DNA from: Microvirga makkahensis
GTDB taxonomy: Bacteria > Pseudomonadota > Alphaproteobacteria > Rhizobiales > Beijerinckiaceae
Length of the DNA stretch: 64,000 bases
Assembly (NCBI RefSeq): GCF_009830105.1
Contig: NZ_WURB01000007.1
Span: 186,001-250,000 of the forward strand
Direction: 5' to 3'
Shown: one piece after another, positions 52,629 to 61,716 of the stretch
How the letters are laid out: each line of letters opens with the position of its first letter
Position numbering within the stretch: position 1 is the first letter of the stretch
Notes under the pieces: generated by a model
What the model was told of the DNA's origin: nothing
Database searches by the model: none
What the model saw: only the letters and a program-made list of their open reading frames with translations
Program-made: the position numbers and the translations under genes

Positions 52629-53993
52629 TTGTCCGGCAAAGCCCTGAGTCTCGTTAACCTGCCCCTGCCCGATACCGACCTCCCACTGCATGAGCGTCTG
52701 GCCGACGCCATCGAGACCGCCATCCTGCGCGGCAACATCAAGCCGGGCCAGCGGCTCCCGACCCATCGCGAGATCTCCAGGAGCTTCGATGTCGCCATCG
52801 GCACGGTCACAAAGGCGATCGACTCCCTGAGCCGTCGCGGCATCGTCCGCGGCGAGGTCGGCCGCGGTACCTTCGTGCAGGACACGAGGCCGTTCCGGGA
52901 GGCCAGAGTCATCGACCTAAGCGTCAACGGCCCGCCGCAGGTGGTGAAACCCGAAATCATGGCGGCGGCGGCGGAGCGGGCAGCCCGCTATGTCGCGGGG
53001 CTGCCGAATGGCGGCTATGCCAGCCTGACCGGGCCGGCCGACCAGCGCGCGACGCTCGCCGAATGGCTGGGCCGGGGGAGGCTCGAAGGCCTCGCGCCCG
53101 ACGACCTTATCCTGTGCGTCGGCGCGCAACAGGGCATTTCCCTCTGCCTAGCCGACCTCGCCGATCTCTCGCCCGCAGTCGCGACAGAAGGGGCGACGTT
53201 CAACGGCGTCATGACGGCCGCCGCGGTCCTCGGCATGACGGTGCTTCCCGTTCGGTACGACGACGAGGGCATGCTCCCCGACGACCTCGACCGCGTGCTC
53301 GGGCAGGGCAAGTGCCGGATCGTCTACACCACGCCCGTGTGCCAGAATCCCCTCGGCTTCGAGACCGGCCTCCAACGCCGGAAGGACATCCTGGCGGTGT
53401 GCCGGAAGCACGAGGCCTTCATCGTCGAGGACGACATCTACGGCTTCTATGGCACGAAAGGCGCCCCGACCTACAAGGCCCTCGCCCCCGAGACGGTTTA
53501 CTATGTCACCAGTCTCTCCAAGATCCTGTCGCCCGTCCTGCGCGCGGGTATCCTCGTTCCGCCCAAGGACCGACGGAAACGCGTCGCCATGCGGCTGCGC
53601 GCGGATGTTTGGGGGGCTTCGTCGCTCGCACTCGGCACCGGATGCGCGCTGATCGAGATGGGCGCCGACGTCTCGGCGGCCGAGTTCCTGAAGGCGGAGG
53701 CACGGGAGAGGCTCAAGCTCGCAGCCGACATCATCGACCTCCCGCCCCTGCCCATGCCCGAGGGAGCGCCCCATGTCTGGCTGCCGATGCCGATGCTGGA
53801 AGCCGAAAAGCTCGCGCGCCGGGCCACCGAGCACCACGTCCGCCTCACTCCGCCGGACTCGATGGTGGTGGAAGGGTCCGGGGTCGGCGGCATCCGTCTG
53901 TGCGTCCTGGCGCCGCTCGGACGGACCGACCTTGAACGCGCACTGCGGACGATCGCTAGCCTCATCGCCAATCCTGAGGAGGCCGTGGTCTGA
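52629..53993 (+). CDS. MocR-type PLP-dependent regulator (GntR wHTH plus aminotransferase-like domain)
   Basis: A 454-residue MocR-class protein. The winged helix-turn-helix is at the N-terminus: LADAIETAILRGNIKPGQRL then PTHREISRSFDVAIGTVTKA. The C-terminal fold-type I aminotransferase domain carries the PLP lysine in YYVTSLSKILSPVLRAG. The pocket blocks FIVEDDIYGFYG and RIVYTTPVCQNPLGF are intact. These regulators bind direct repeats and respond to PLP-linked ligands. The start is a TTG at 52629 with AAGAGGG about eight bases upstream. It is followed on the opposite strand by a decayed hydrolase and on the same strand by the aminotransferase operon it probably controls. Confidence 0.88.
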   Translation: MSGKALSLVNLPLPDTDLPLHERLADAIETAILRGNIKPGQRLPTHREISRSFDVAIGTVTKAIDSLSRRGIVRGEVGRGTFVQDTRPFREARVIDLSVNGPPQVVKPEIMAAAAERAARYVAGLPNGGYASLTGPADQRATLAEWLGRGRLEGLAPDDLILCVGAQQGISLCLADLADLSPAVATEGATFNGVMTAAAVLGMTVLPVRYDDEGMLPDDLDRVLGQGKCRIVYTTPVCQNPLGFETGLQRRKDILAVCRKHEAFIVEDDIYGFYGTKGAPTYKALAPETVYYVTSLSKILSPVLRAGILVPPKDRRKRVAMRLRADVWGASSLALGTGCALIEMGADVSAAEFLKAEARERLKLAADIIDLPPLPMPEGAPHVWLPMPMLEAEKLARRATEHHVRLTPPDSMVVEGSGVGGIRLCVLAPLGRTDLERALRTIASLIANPEEAVV

Positions 53994-54476
53994 CGGCCAT
54001 CCGATCGCGGCATTGACATGCCCGAGCGCGCCGAAATTGCCGAAGCCGCTTCCCCATTGCCGGACCCATTCTTCCATGTCGTCGAGAGTGCCAAAGGGAT
54101 CGGTGCTGCTCGCAACGACCAGGGACGGGGAACGAAGCGCACCCGCGGGCTGTTCGTCGAAGCCGATCGCCTCGGAGGGCAAGCGCTTTCCCGTCGGATC
54201 GGGGATCGAGACGAGAAAGGCACCCCGCACGGGCAAGGTGCTCCGCGCAGCCCACAGCGCGCCTCCTAGGCATGAGAGAGTGCGGGCCAGGGTCAAAGGC
54301 GGCTCGTTCGATTCCTCCACCGCCTGCTCGAGGGCCGCCATCCAGTTCCCGATCTCGGGATGATCCCAGTCGTCCGGCCTAAAGCGGCGCAGGGTGGGGT
54401 TCCGCCTCTCCCAACGGGTCTGCCAATGCTCCTCGCCGGTTCCGTTGATCCCAGGCAGGATGATCCCGTCCCTCAT
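53994..54476 (-). pseudogene. Degenerate RBBP9/YdeN-type alpha/beta hydrolase
   Basis: The first 160 residues match RBBP9/YdeN-type serine hydrolases: LPGINGTGEEHWQTRWERR, then the FRPDDWDHPEIGNWMAALE region and GALGHVNAAIG near the catalytic His. At the nucleophile elbow, where the family reads H-S-L-G-C, this gene reads R-T-L-S-C, so the serine is Thr and flanking Gly is lost. The frame does not stop at the normal end but runs on antisense through the MocR gene to 53148. Both changes suggest a dead gene. The MocR gene on the opposite strand is intact. Confidence 0.6.
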
Positions 54477-54558
54477 GCCCGGCTCCATGAGCTGGAAAGG
54501 CTCGACCGGCCGCCTCGGCGGGTCTAGGCGAGGCGGTCGCTTTCTTAGGTAAGCAATA

Positions 54559-54588
54559 TTGACTTAGTTTGCCCACTGGTTTGTATTG
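54559..54588 (+). promoter_or_regulatory. Promoter with overlapping TTGTATTG box before the aminotransferase operon
   Basis: TTGACT at 54559-54564 and TGTATT at 54582-54587 are 17 bases apart, a good sigma-70-type spacing. The TTGTATTG box (54581-54588) covers the -10 element, so a bound regulator could block or reposition RNA polymerase. The gene start is 26 bases farther on. Confidence 0.55.
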
Positions 54589-54613
54589 TTTATATCAAGA
54601 GAGGACGATACAA

Positions 54614-55846
54614 ATGCTGGATATGTCGCCGACCGCCTCGTTGCTGGCCCAGCGATCGTCGCGAATGACTGCGTCCGAAATCCGCGAGCTGCTGAAGCTC
54701 CTGGACCGCCCGGGGCTGATCTCATTCGCCGGAGGCATCCCAAACCCGGCGCTCTTCGACATGGAAGCCTTCCAGCAGGCCTATGCCCGCGCCCTGGGGC
54801 AGGCCAAGGGAGGCCGTTCCTCCCTCCAGTACTCGACCAGCGAAGGCTACCTGCCTCTGCGCCAGTGGATTGCCGAGCACATGGCCACCAAGGGCGTGCG
54901 CTGCGAACCGGATAACATCCTGATCACCTGCGGATCGCAGCAGGGCCTCGACTTCGTCGGCAAGCTCCTGCTCGATCCGGGTGACACCGTGGTGACGGCG
55001 GCTCCCACCTATCTCGGCGCGCTTCAGGCGTTCAACGCCTACGAGCCGCGCTACGATACTCTCAGCGGCAACGGCACTGCGAACCTCCTGCGCACGAGTG
55101 CGGAGGTCCACGGAAGCCGCGTGAAGTTGATCTACCTGGTGCCTGATTTCGCCAACCCGTCGGGAGCGACGCTCGACCTCGCTTCCCGCGAGCGTGCCCT
55201 CGACATCGCCGGGGAACTCGGCTGCCTTATCGTCGAGGATGCCGCATACACGGCCCTGCGCTACGACGGCGAGGACCTGCCGCCGATCGCGGCCCTCGAT
55301 CAGAAACGGCGCGGCTCCATCGAGAAGAGCCTCACGCTCTATTGCGGCACCTTCTCCAAGACCCTGTCGCCGGGCCTGCGCGTCGGCTGGGTGTGCGGAC
55401 CGAAACCCCTCCTGTACCGGCTGACGCTCGCCAAGCAGGCGGCGGACCTGCACAGCTCCACCATCAACCAGGTCGCCATGCACGAGGTCGCACTGGCCCG
55501 TTTCGATGATCAGGTCGCGGCGGCCCGCACGTGCTATCGGGAGCGGCGCGATGTCATGCTCGCGTCCCTCGAGCGTCACGCGCCGGACGGCATGGTATGG
55601 ACGAGGCCGGAAGGTGGCCTCTTCGTCTGGGTCACCCTGCCCGAGGGCATCGACGGGCGTCGCCTGCTCGAGCGCGCGGTCGACGAACAGAACGTCGCCT
55701 TCGTTCCCGGGCAGGCCTTCTTCCCGGATCGATCCGGGGCGAATACCCTGCGGCTGAGCTTCTCCCTGCCCGATCCGCAGACGATCGAGGAAGGTATCGC
55801 CCGCCTCTGCACGGTGATCAGGTCAAGTCTCCCGACGAGGCGATGA
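54614..55846 (+). CDS. PLP-dependent aminotransferase (2-aminoadipate/aromatic class I)
   Basis: A 410-residue class I aminotransferase. It starts at the ATG at 54614, with GAGAGG upstream; the frame extends back to 54569 without support. The fold hallmarks are LISFAGGIPNPALFDMEAF, QYSTSEGYLPLRQWIAEHM, LIYLVPDFANPSGATLDL with the PLP-holding Asn, and the Schiff-base lysine in YCGTFSKTLSPGLRVGWV. This branch includes LysN-type 2-aminoadipate aminotransferases of broad specificity. It is the first gene of the plus operon after the MocR regulator, a common MocR target. It should convert an amino acid to the 2-oxo acid, feeding the hydrolase and exporter genes downstream. Confidence 0.9.
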   Translation: MLDMSPTASLLAQRSSRMTASEIRELLKLLDRPGLISFAGGIPNPALFDMEAFQQAYARALGQAKGGRSSLQYSTSEGYLPLRQWIAEHMATKGVRCEPDNILITCGSQQGLDFVGKLLLDPGDTVVTAAPTYLGALQAFNAYEPRYDTLSGNGTANLLRTSAEVHGSRVKLIYLVPDFANPSGATLDLASRERALDIAGELGCLIVEDAAYTALRYDGEDLPPIAALDQKRRGSIEKSLTLYCGTFSKTLSPGLRVGWVCGPKPLLYRLTLAKQAADLHSSTINQVAMHEVALARFDDQVAAARTCYRERRDVMLASLERHAPDGMVWTRPEGGLFVWVTLPEGIDGRRLLERAVDEQNVAFVPGQAFFPDRSGANTLRLSFSLPDPQTIEEGIARLCTVIRSSLPTRR

Positions 55847-55873
55847 AACGGGAACCCGACAGGTTCCCTCGGC

Positions 55874-57085
55874 ATGGAGCGTACGGTGTCGATCCAGCGT
55901 CGGACCGTCCTTTGCATCGGCTTCGGCCAGCTCATCTGCTGGGGGATTTCCTATTACCTGATCGGTGCCTTCGGCGAGATGATCGTCGCCGATCTCGGAT
56001 GGAGCCGTACGCTCGTCTACGGCGGCTTCTCCGCCGCCCTGGTGGTGATGGGCCTCTCGTCTCCGCTCGTCGGCCGCCTCATCGACGAGCACGGCGGACG
56101 CACCGTGATGGCGGCGGGCTCCGCGCTGACGGCGCTCGGGTGCGTCGGGCTGGCGCTGTCCCATGGAGTATGGAGCTACTACGCCTCTTGGGTCTGCCTC
56201 GGGCTTGCGATGCGCCTGACCCTGTACGAGGCGGCCTTCGCCGCGCTGGCGCGGCTCGGCGGCCCCGAGGCCCGGCGCCCGATGTCCCAGATCACGCTGT
56301 TTGGCGGCCTGTCGTCGAGCGTGTTCTGGCCGATCGGGTTCTTCCTCGCCGGCCTGTTCACCTGGCGCGGCGCCCTCATCGCCTATGCCGGGTTCGCGCT
56401 TCTTACGGTTCCCCTCTACCTTGCCATTCCGAGCGACCGCTACTCCGGCGCCGCGGGAAAGCCCATCCCCGGGGCATCATCCGGGCAGTCACCCGCCCGG
56501 GACCGCATAGTCACCGCCTTTCTGTTCTGCCTCGTCGTGGTGATGACGAACGTGCTCAGCTCCGCGATGTCGGCGCACATGATCGGCATCCTCGAGGGAC
56601 TGGGGGTCGCGGCCGCGACGGCGGTCGGCATCGGTACCCTGCGGGGCATCGGCCAGTTCTGCGCACGTCTCGGTGAGGTGCTCTTCGGCGCCCGCCTGCA
56701 CCCGCTAAACCTCTACCTGATCGCGGTGGCGCTGCTGCCGATTTCTTTCGCCGTCGGCGCGATGACGCCAGAGATTCTCGCTGCCGCCTTCGTGTTCGCC
56801 CTCCTGTTCGGTGCCGGAAACGGGCTCGTCACCATCGGCCAGGGAACCGTGCCGCTCGTCCTGTTCGATCCGGCAACCTACGGCGCCTACGTCGGCAAGC
56901 TCTTGCTGCCGGGCTTCCTCTTCTCCGCCGCCTCGCCCCTTCTGTTCGCCTTCGTCGTCGAACGGTTCGGCGAGCGGACAGCGATCGGAGTCTGCTGCGG
57001 CATGGCCCTTGTCGCGCTGGGTGCCGTCGCACTCCTGAGACGGAGGAACGGTGCGAAACACGACACCGCACGAACAGAAACATGA
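55874..57085 (+). CDS. MFS transporter
   Basis: A 403-residue major facilitator with about twelve helices. The first helix reads TVLCIGFGQLICWGISYYLI, and the loop after helix two has GRLIDEHGGRTVMAAGSA, the family A-motif in relaxed form. No ligand-specific feature can be named. It starts 28 bases after the aminotransferase gene, and its stop region overlaps the following hydrolase, so the genes are probably one operon. It may import the substrate or export a product of the pathway. Confidence 0.87.
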   Translation: MERTVSIQRRTVLCIGFGQLICWGISYYLIGAFGEMIVADLGWSRTLVYGGFSAALVVMGLSSPLVGRLIDEHGGRTVMAAGSALTALGCVGLALSHGVWSYYASWVCLGLAMRLTLYEAAFAALARLGGPEARRPMSQITLFGGLSSSVFWPIGFFLAGLFTWRGALIAYAGFALLTVPLYLAIPSDRYSGAAGKPIPGASSGQSPARDRIVTAFLFCLVVVMTNVLSSAMSAHMIGILEGLGVAAATAVGIGTLRGIGQFCARLGEVLFGARLHPLNLYLIAVALLPISFAVGAMTPEILAAAFVFALLFGAGNGLVTIGQGTVPLVLFDPATYGAYVGKLLLPGFLFSAASPLLFAFVVERFGERTAIGVCCGMALVALGAVALLRRRNGAKHDTARTET

Positions 57086-57096
57086 GGAGTTCCGAG

Positions 57097-58206
57097 ATGC
57101 ACCGAACAAGCCCCGCATCAGCGCTCGCGGTAGCGGCAGCCTTCGCGACCATGCCGATCCCGAAGGCATCGGCGGAGACTTTCAGGGCGGGACTTCAGGC
57201 CTTCACGGCTGCTGCCCCCTCGTCGGCCCGCAATCTCTCCGGATACGTCTGGTACCCCACGAGGTCAGAGGAGCCGGCGTCCTTGATCGAGGACGATGCG
57301 GTGATGGTAGGCTTTCCGTCCGTTCGCGACGCACAGGCAGCCTACGGCCGCCTGCCGCTCGTCGTGCTCTCCCATGGCTGGCAGGGCAACCGGACGAACC
57401 AGGCGTGGTTGGCGGTGAAACTCGCGGCCCGAGGCGCGGTTGTTGCCGCGATCGATCATCCGGGGACCACCACCAGGGACTGGAAATCCCCTGAAACCCC
57501 GAAGCTGTGGGAGCGGGCGCGCGACGTCAGCCGCGTCATCGATGGGATCATGGCCGACCTGCGCTTCAAGGGGGCTATCGACCGCTACCGGATCGCGGTC
57601 ATCGGCCACTCCATGGGCGGCTACACCGCCATGTCCGTGGTGGGAGCGCGCCTCGACATGGGCCTTGCCACGAAGGACTGTCGAGAGCATCCGCAACTCG
57701 CCGTGTGCACCTGGTACCGGGACAACGGCATCCATGACATCGGCCAGGACCCTGCCCGATCGGCACCGTACGGGCAGGATCTTCGCGATCCGCGCGTGGC
57801 GGCCGCCATTGCGCTCGACCCTGCGTTCACCGGAGCCATGACGAAGGAAAGCCTGGATTCAGTCGACATCCCGGTCCTGGTCGTCGGGGTCGCAGGCCGG
57901 AACCCGGCGATGGATATCGGCCGCGAGGCGCGGCGCCTCGCATCCCGCCTGCCCCCGGCATCCACCAGATACGTCGAGATCGCGGACGCCAGCCACTTCA
58001 GCTTCCTGGGCGAGTGCACGCCTGAAGGCTACGCCATCCTCAAGGCGCATCAGCCCGGTGACGAGATCCTGTGCATCGACGGCGATCCCGTCGGGGGCGG
58101 CAACAGGGGACGGGACCGGGCGAGCCTCCACGCGGCAATGCTGGAGGAGATCGACGCGTTCCTTGTCGAATCCGCCATTCTCGACGCGCCCCATCCCTCC
58201 CGGTGA
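57097..58206 (+). CDS. Exported alpha/beta hydrolase (dienelactone / PAF-acetylhydrolase-like)
   Basis: A 369-residue hydrolase. The ATG at 57097 has GAGGAG seven bases upstream; an ATG at 57082 overlaps the transporter stop but has a weaker site. A signal peptide ends near PKASAET. The nucleophile elbow is VIGHSMGGYTAM with the Ser, the oxyanion region is PLVVLSHGWQGNRTNQAWL, and a late ADASHFSFLGEC holds the catalytic His. By family it splits esters or lactones in the periplasm. It is the third gene of the plus operon, between the transporter and the TSUP exporter. Confidence 0.85.
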   Translation: MHRTSPASALAVAAAFATMPIPKASAETFRAGLQAFTAAAPSSARNLSGYVWYPTRSEEPASLIEDDAVMVGFPSVRDAQAAYGRLPLVVLSHGWQGNRTNQAWLAVKLAARGAVVAAIDHPGTTTRDWKSPETPKLWERARDVSRVIDGIMADLRFKGAIDRYRIAVIGHSMGGYTAMSVVGARLDMGLATKDCREHPQLAVCTWYRDNGIHDIGQDPARSAPYGQDLRDPRVAAAIALDPAFTGAMTKESLDSVDIPVLVVGVAGRNPAMDIGREARRLASRLPPASTRYVEIADASHFSFLGECTPEGYAILKAHQPGDEILCIDGDPVGGGNRGRDRASLHAAMLEEIDAFLVESAILDAPHPSR

Positions 58207-58211
58207 TCGAC

Positions 58212-58949
58212 ATGGACGCGACAACCCCCCTCGTCCTCGCGGTCTTCCTGCTCGCCGGCGTGACCAAGGGCGTGATCGGCATGGGACTGCCGACCATCGC
58301 CATGGGGCTGCTGGTCCTCGTCATGCCGCCCGTGGAGGCCGCGGCGATCCTCCTCGTGCCCTCGCTGGTCACGAACGTCTGGCAGCTCCTCGCCGGACCC
58401 GACGTACGGAGCCTCCTCCGGCGTCTGTGGAGCATGATGGCGGCGGTGACCGTCGGAACGTTCGTCGGGATCCGATTGCTCGTTGCGGACGACTCCGGCG
58501 TCGCCAACATGGCGCTCGGTGTGGCGCTCGCCGCCTACGGGATTCTCGGCTTGCTCGGACGGACCTTCCAGGTGAAGGAGCGGCACGAGGCCTGGGCTTC
58601 GCCCCTCGTGGGCTTCGCAACCGGAATCACCACTGGGGCCACCGGAGTCTTCGTCATCCCAGCCGTCCCGTACCTGCAATCGCTCGGTCTCGCTAAGAAC
58701 CACCTGATCCAGGCCCTCGGTCTCTCCTTCACGGTCTCGACCCTCGCCCTGGGGGCTGCTTTGTACGGGCATGGAGAGGTCCGGCTGACCTTCGCGACCC
58801 CTGCGATCCTCGCGCTGCTGGCATCTCTCGTCGGCATGCATGTCGGGCGATTCGTCCGGGACCGGCTGGAGCCCGACACGTTCCGGAAGGTCTTCTTCGC
58901 GTGTCTCCTGCTGCTCGGCCTGTACTCGGCCTTCGCGGCGCTCGCATAG
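58212..58949 (+). CDS. TSUP family transporter (TauE/SafE-like)
   Basis: A 245-residue membrane protein with about eight helices. The two-repeat TSUP layout is clear: FLLAGVTKGVIGMGLPTIAM in the first half and VGFATGITTGATGVFVIPAV in the second. TSUP proteins export sulfite, sulfoacetate or other organic anions, or take them up. The ATG at 58212 is favoured; a GTG three codons upstream is possible. It closes the plus operon, six bases after the hydrolase gene, and may discharge an acidic end product. Confidence 0.88.
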   Translation: MDATTPLVLAVFLLAGVTKGVIGMGLPTIAMGLLVLVMPPVEAAAILLVPSLVTNVWQLLAGPDVRSLLRRLWSMMAAVTVGTFVGIRLLVADDSGVANMALGVALAAYGILGLLGRTFQVKERHEAWASPLVGFATGITTGATGVFVIPAVPYLQSLGLAKNHLIQALGLSFTVSTLALGAALYGHGEVRLTFATPAILALLASLVGMHVGRFVRDRLEPDTFRKVFFACLLLLGLYSAFAALA

Positions 58950-58987
58950 TATTCGCGCGCTCTGACCCTCGACCGAGAACGCGCAGC

Positions 58988-59387
58988 CACGCTTTACAGG
59001 ATACGCCGAACTCTTCCCCAATAGCCTTTCGGATATGCCGGAGCGTCGCCTCCTCGAACGGCTCGGGCCAAGGTATGCAGAGGTCTGACGCCATGGCTCG
59101 CACCCGGATGAACTCGTCGATCGGGTACTTCACCCGGTCGGCATTCGCCCCGAAGGGAAGAGATGCGCGGGCAACGTCCCATAGAGACCGTCTCGGTCGA
59201 TGAGAACGCGGACCGTGTCCCGTGATCGGCCATGGAACGGGGTACCATTCGGGATGACGAGGTCACACCGGATCCAGTCGGCGCTGGTGGCATTGATCAG
59301 GATGCCGCCAGCCCGCCTCTGGTTCCGGAAGACGATCGGCGTGACGTTCTCGAGGGTCGTGCGCCACGCAGGGCAGACGTCCCGCAC
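58988..59387 (-). pseudogene. Degenerate nucleotidyltransferase-like gene
   Basis: On the minus strand one frame reads MRDVCPAWRTTLENVTPIVF, RNQRRAGGILINATSADWIR and DTVRVLIDRDGLYGTLPAHL. A second, shifted frame reads MKYPIDEFIRVRAMASDL, then WPEPFEEATLRHIRKAIGEE. Together they look like a frameshifted and internally deleted nucleotidyltransferase-domain protein (the aminoglycoside adenylyltransferase-like kind). The family call is tentative; the broken state is clear. It sits in the convergent space between the two MocR-box operons. Confidence 0.4.
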
Positions 59388-59443
59388 GGGCCGCGCTTAG
59401 AGTGGACGTGATCCCAAGAGGACCGTCGGGACGTGATGGGGCA

Positions 59444-60400
59444 TCATGCGCAGCGTGCGTGGAGCGATGCCGGTTCTGCATGTCCTGCTCCCTTGCCATG
59501 CCCGGTGCCGATGTTCTCGCTCCTCCGCTCCCACGGGTTCACGCCCTCCGCGAGCCAGGAAAGCGTCTGTTTCCAGAAGCCGTCCGCGTGCCTCGCATGA
59601 AAGAGGCCAAAGTGGCCGATGGATTCGTGACCGAGATCCTCGGGAGCGAGATGGACGAACGTCCGTTCCGCGGACGTGTAATAGGACAGCCCCCGCTTGA
59701 CGGCCACCGGAGGCGCGTACTCATCGTCCGACAGGGTGACGGCAAGGATCGGCGCGTTCACGGCGGCGAAGCGGCGGAGCACGGCATCCCGCCGCTCGGG
59801 CGGGTGGCTGAGCTCCATTCTCGCCCTCCGGAACGACCATTCGTTGGCCACGCCCGCAGGCATGTCCTCGAGCCAGCCGAGGCGGCGGCCGGGAAAGTAG
59901 CCGTACAGCGCGGTGACCACCGGCATGAAGAGGTGCCACCTCAGGAACAACGGGACGCGTTTGTGCGCGACGTAGTCCCCCCACCAGGCATACTGCGCTC
60001 CCACCGTCAGCATGCGGTCGACCAGGGTCGCGCTCTCCGCCAGTCCCGGCAGGAAGCCGCCGAAGCTGTGACCCACCACCAGCAAGGAGCCGTCCGGGTC
60101 ATGCATCTTCGCGAACCGCACAGCGGCGTCGAAATCTAGCTCGCCCCAGTCGCTCCAGCGGAAGCCGCACCCGCGCAGCCGCTCCGGCCGCGAGAGGCCG
60201 ATGCCGCGGTAGTCATAGGTGAGTGTGTCGAAGCCGTTCTCCGTCAGGAAGCGGGCATAGTAGTGATAGTACTTCGCGAGCACCGCCGTGGCCGGGTTGA
60301 CGATCACGGTGCCCATGCTCGCGCCGCTGCTGCGCCAGAGATGGCCGCGCAGCTTGTAGCCGTCTGCACAGGCGATCTCGACCTCTTCCTGTTCCCGCAT
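59444..60400 (-). CDS. Alpha/beta hydrolase (serine aminopeptidase-like)
   Basis: A 318-residue hydrolase. The opening ACADGYKLRGHLWRSSGA and the YDYRGIGLSRPERLRG block are typical of the lipase/aminopeptidase S33-type class. The nucleophile is in LLVVGHSFGGFLPGL, the acid is probably in VTLSDDEYAPP and the His in APEDLGHESIGHFG. No signal peptide is present, so it is cytoplasmic. It is the last gene of the minus operon, after the PEP-mutase-like gene. It may open an ester, lactone or C-C bond made by the other enzymes. Confidence 0.85.
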   Translation of the reverse strand: MREQEEVEIACADGYKLRGHLWRSSGASMGTVIVNPATAVLAKYYHYYARFLTENGFDTLTYDYRGIGLSRPERLRGCGFRWSDWGELDFDAAVRFAKMHDPDGSLLVVGHSFGGFLPGLAESATLVDRMLTVGAQYAWWGDYVAHKRVPLFLRWHLFMPVVTALYGYFPGRRLGWLEDMPAGVANEWSFRRARMELSHPPERRDAVLRRFAAVNAPILAVTLSDDEYAPPVAVKRGLSYYTSAERTFVHLAPEDLGHESIGHFGLFHARHADGFWKQTLSWLAEGVNPWERRSENIGTGHGKGAGHAEPASLHARCA

Positions 60401-60409
60401 TCCTCCCTC

Positions 60410-61201
60410 CTAGTGTCGACAGTAGATGAAGGTGCCGCGGTCGCGAATCCAGCTCGCCGCGTGGACCATCGCTGCTTCCGCCGTGCGGGCGAGCGCGCTG
60501 CCCATGCTGATGCGTGCGACGCCGACCGAGGCCAGATCCACGACCGACAGCGGCGGCGCATCGAGGCCCATGAGCACGTTCACGGGCTTGTCCACCGCCT
60601 CGCACACGGCTTTGATGGAGCGCCAGTCCGGCAGGCCCGGGGCATACAGTACGTCGGCGCCGGCCGCCGCGAAGGCCCTCAGCCGCGCGATGGTGTCGTC
60701 GAGGTCGGGTCGGCCATGCAGGAAGTTCTCGGCTCGCGCGGTGAGGACGAAGTCGCGCCCGCTGCCGTGCGCTTCCTCCGCCGCGGCGCGCACGCGCTCG
60801 ACCGCAAGCTCGAACGGATAGATCGGATCGTCCGGACGGCCGGTCGCATCCTCGATGGAGCCGCCCGCGAGGCCGACATCGATGGCGTAGTGAATGGTCT
60901 CGGCACAGCCCGCGGGATCATCGGCGAAACAGTTCTCAAGGTCGGCCGACACGGGCAGACGCGTCGCGCGCGCGATTGCGTAGGCGTTGGCCAGGGTCTT
61001 GTCACGACCGACGGCTCCCACCCCATCCTCTGCACCCAGCGAAAGTGCGAGGCCGGCGCTTGTGGTCCCCAGGGCCTCGAACCCGAGTGACGTGAGCCGC
61101 CGGGCCGAGCCGACGTCCCACGCATTCGCCATAACGAAGGCCCGTCTCTCCTCGTGCATCCTGCGGAACAGAGCCGCCTTCTCGGTTTGCGTCGTCATCA
61201 T
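60410..61201 (-). CDS. Isocitrate lyase / PEP mutase family protein
   Basis: A 263-residue TIM-barrel enzyme. Key regions are FVMANAWDVGSARRLTSLGF, LPVSADLENCFADDPAGC, GLAGGSIEDATGRPDDPIY and FVLTARAENFLHGRPDLDD, which line the metal and substrate site of the family. Members cleave or mutate 2-methylisocitrate, oxaloacetate or phosphonopyruvate-type substrates. The KKCGH lyase motif is not present; this fits the uncharacterised oxaloacetase/carboxyvinyl branch. It lies second-to-last in the minus operon, nine bases before the hydrolase gene. Confidence 0.87.
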   Translation of the reverse strand: MMTTQTEKAALFRRMHEERRAFVMANAWDVGSARRLTSLGFEALGTTSAGLALSLGAEDGVGAVGRDKTLANAYAIARATRLPVSADLENCFADDPAGCAETIHYAIDVGLAGGSIEDATGRPDDPIYPFELAVERVRAAAEEAHGSGRDFVLTARAENFLHGRPDLDDTIARLRAFAAAGADVLYAPGLPDWRSIKAVCEAVDKPVNVLMGLDAPPLSVVDLASVGVARISMGSALARTAEAAMVHAASWIRDRGTFIYCRH

Positions 61202-61210
61202 CCGATCCTT

Positions 61211-61678
61211 TCAGTAGGGAGAGCCGTCCTTGCGGCGGAACGCCCAGCCCTGCGGGCCGAGCTCGCCGACGAGGTCGTCGGCCGGGTAGCTGACTTCGTC
61301 GCCCTTCGTGCGGTCCCCGACCTCGAGGTAGGTGACGGGGGCCTCGGAGCGGTTCTCGAGATGATGGCTGATACCGCCCGCCTTGAATCCGGCGCACATG
61401 CTGGGGCCCAGAACCGTCTCCGTGTTCCCGGCGACCAGGACGGCCTCACCCTCGAGGACGTAGACGAACTCGTCCTGGCGGCTGTGACGGTGCTGGAGGG
61501 CGGAAACCGCGCCAGGCTCCAGCGTCGTCAGGTTCACGCCGAAGTTCGAGAGGCCGAAGAGGTCGCCCAGGGGGCGCTTGGTCCGACCTCTCATCCGCGA
61601 GGCGAACGGCTCCGGGTAGTTTGTCGGCTTGGTCCGCGCAGGGGCTTCGGTTGCGCGGATGGCGATTGGCGATTGCAT
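61211..61678 (-). CDS. Cupin-domain protein
   Basis: A 155-residue cupin. The metal-ligand motifs are HRHSRQDEFVYVLEGEAVLV and then GFKAGGISHHLENRS. The gene ends nine bases before the PEP-mutase-like gene, so the two are probably cotranscribed. The start is the ATG at 61678; the frame continues upstream into unrelated bases. By context it could be an isomerase, dioxygenase or epimerase for the small acid handled by this operon. No close family name is justified. Confidence 0.83.
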   Translation of the reverse strand: MQSPIAIRATEAPARTKPTNYPEPFASRMRGRTKRPLGDLFGLSNFGVNLTTLEPGAVSALQHRHSRQDEFVYVLEGEAVLVAGNTETVLGPSMCAGFKAGGISHHLENRSEAPVTYLEVGDRTKGDEVSYPADDLVGELGPQGWAFRRKDGSPY

Positions 61679-61716
61679 GCGGGTCTTCCTCTTCGTCGTA
61701 TGCGCCGGACAGGCGT

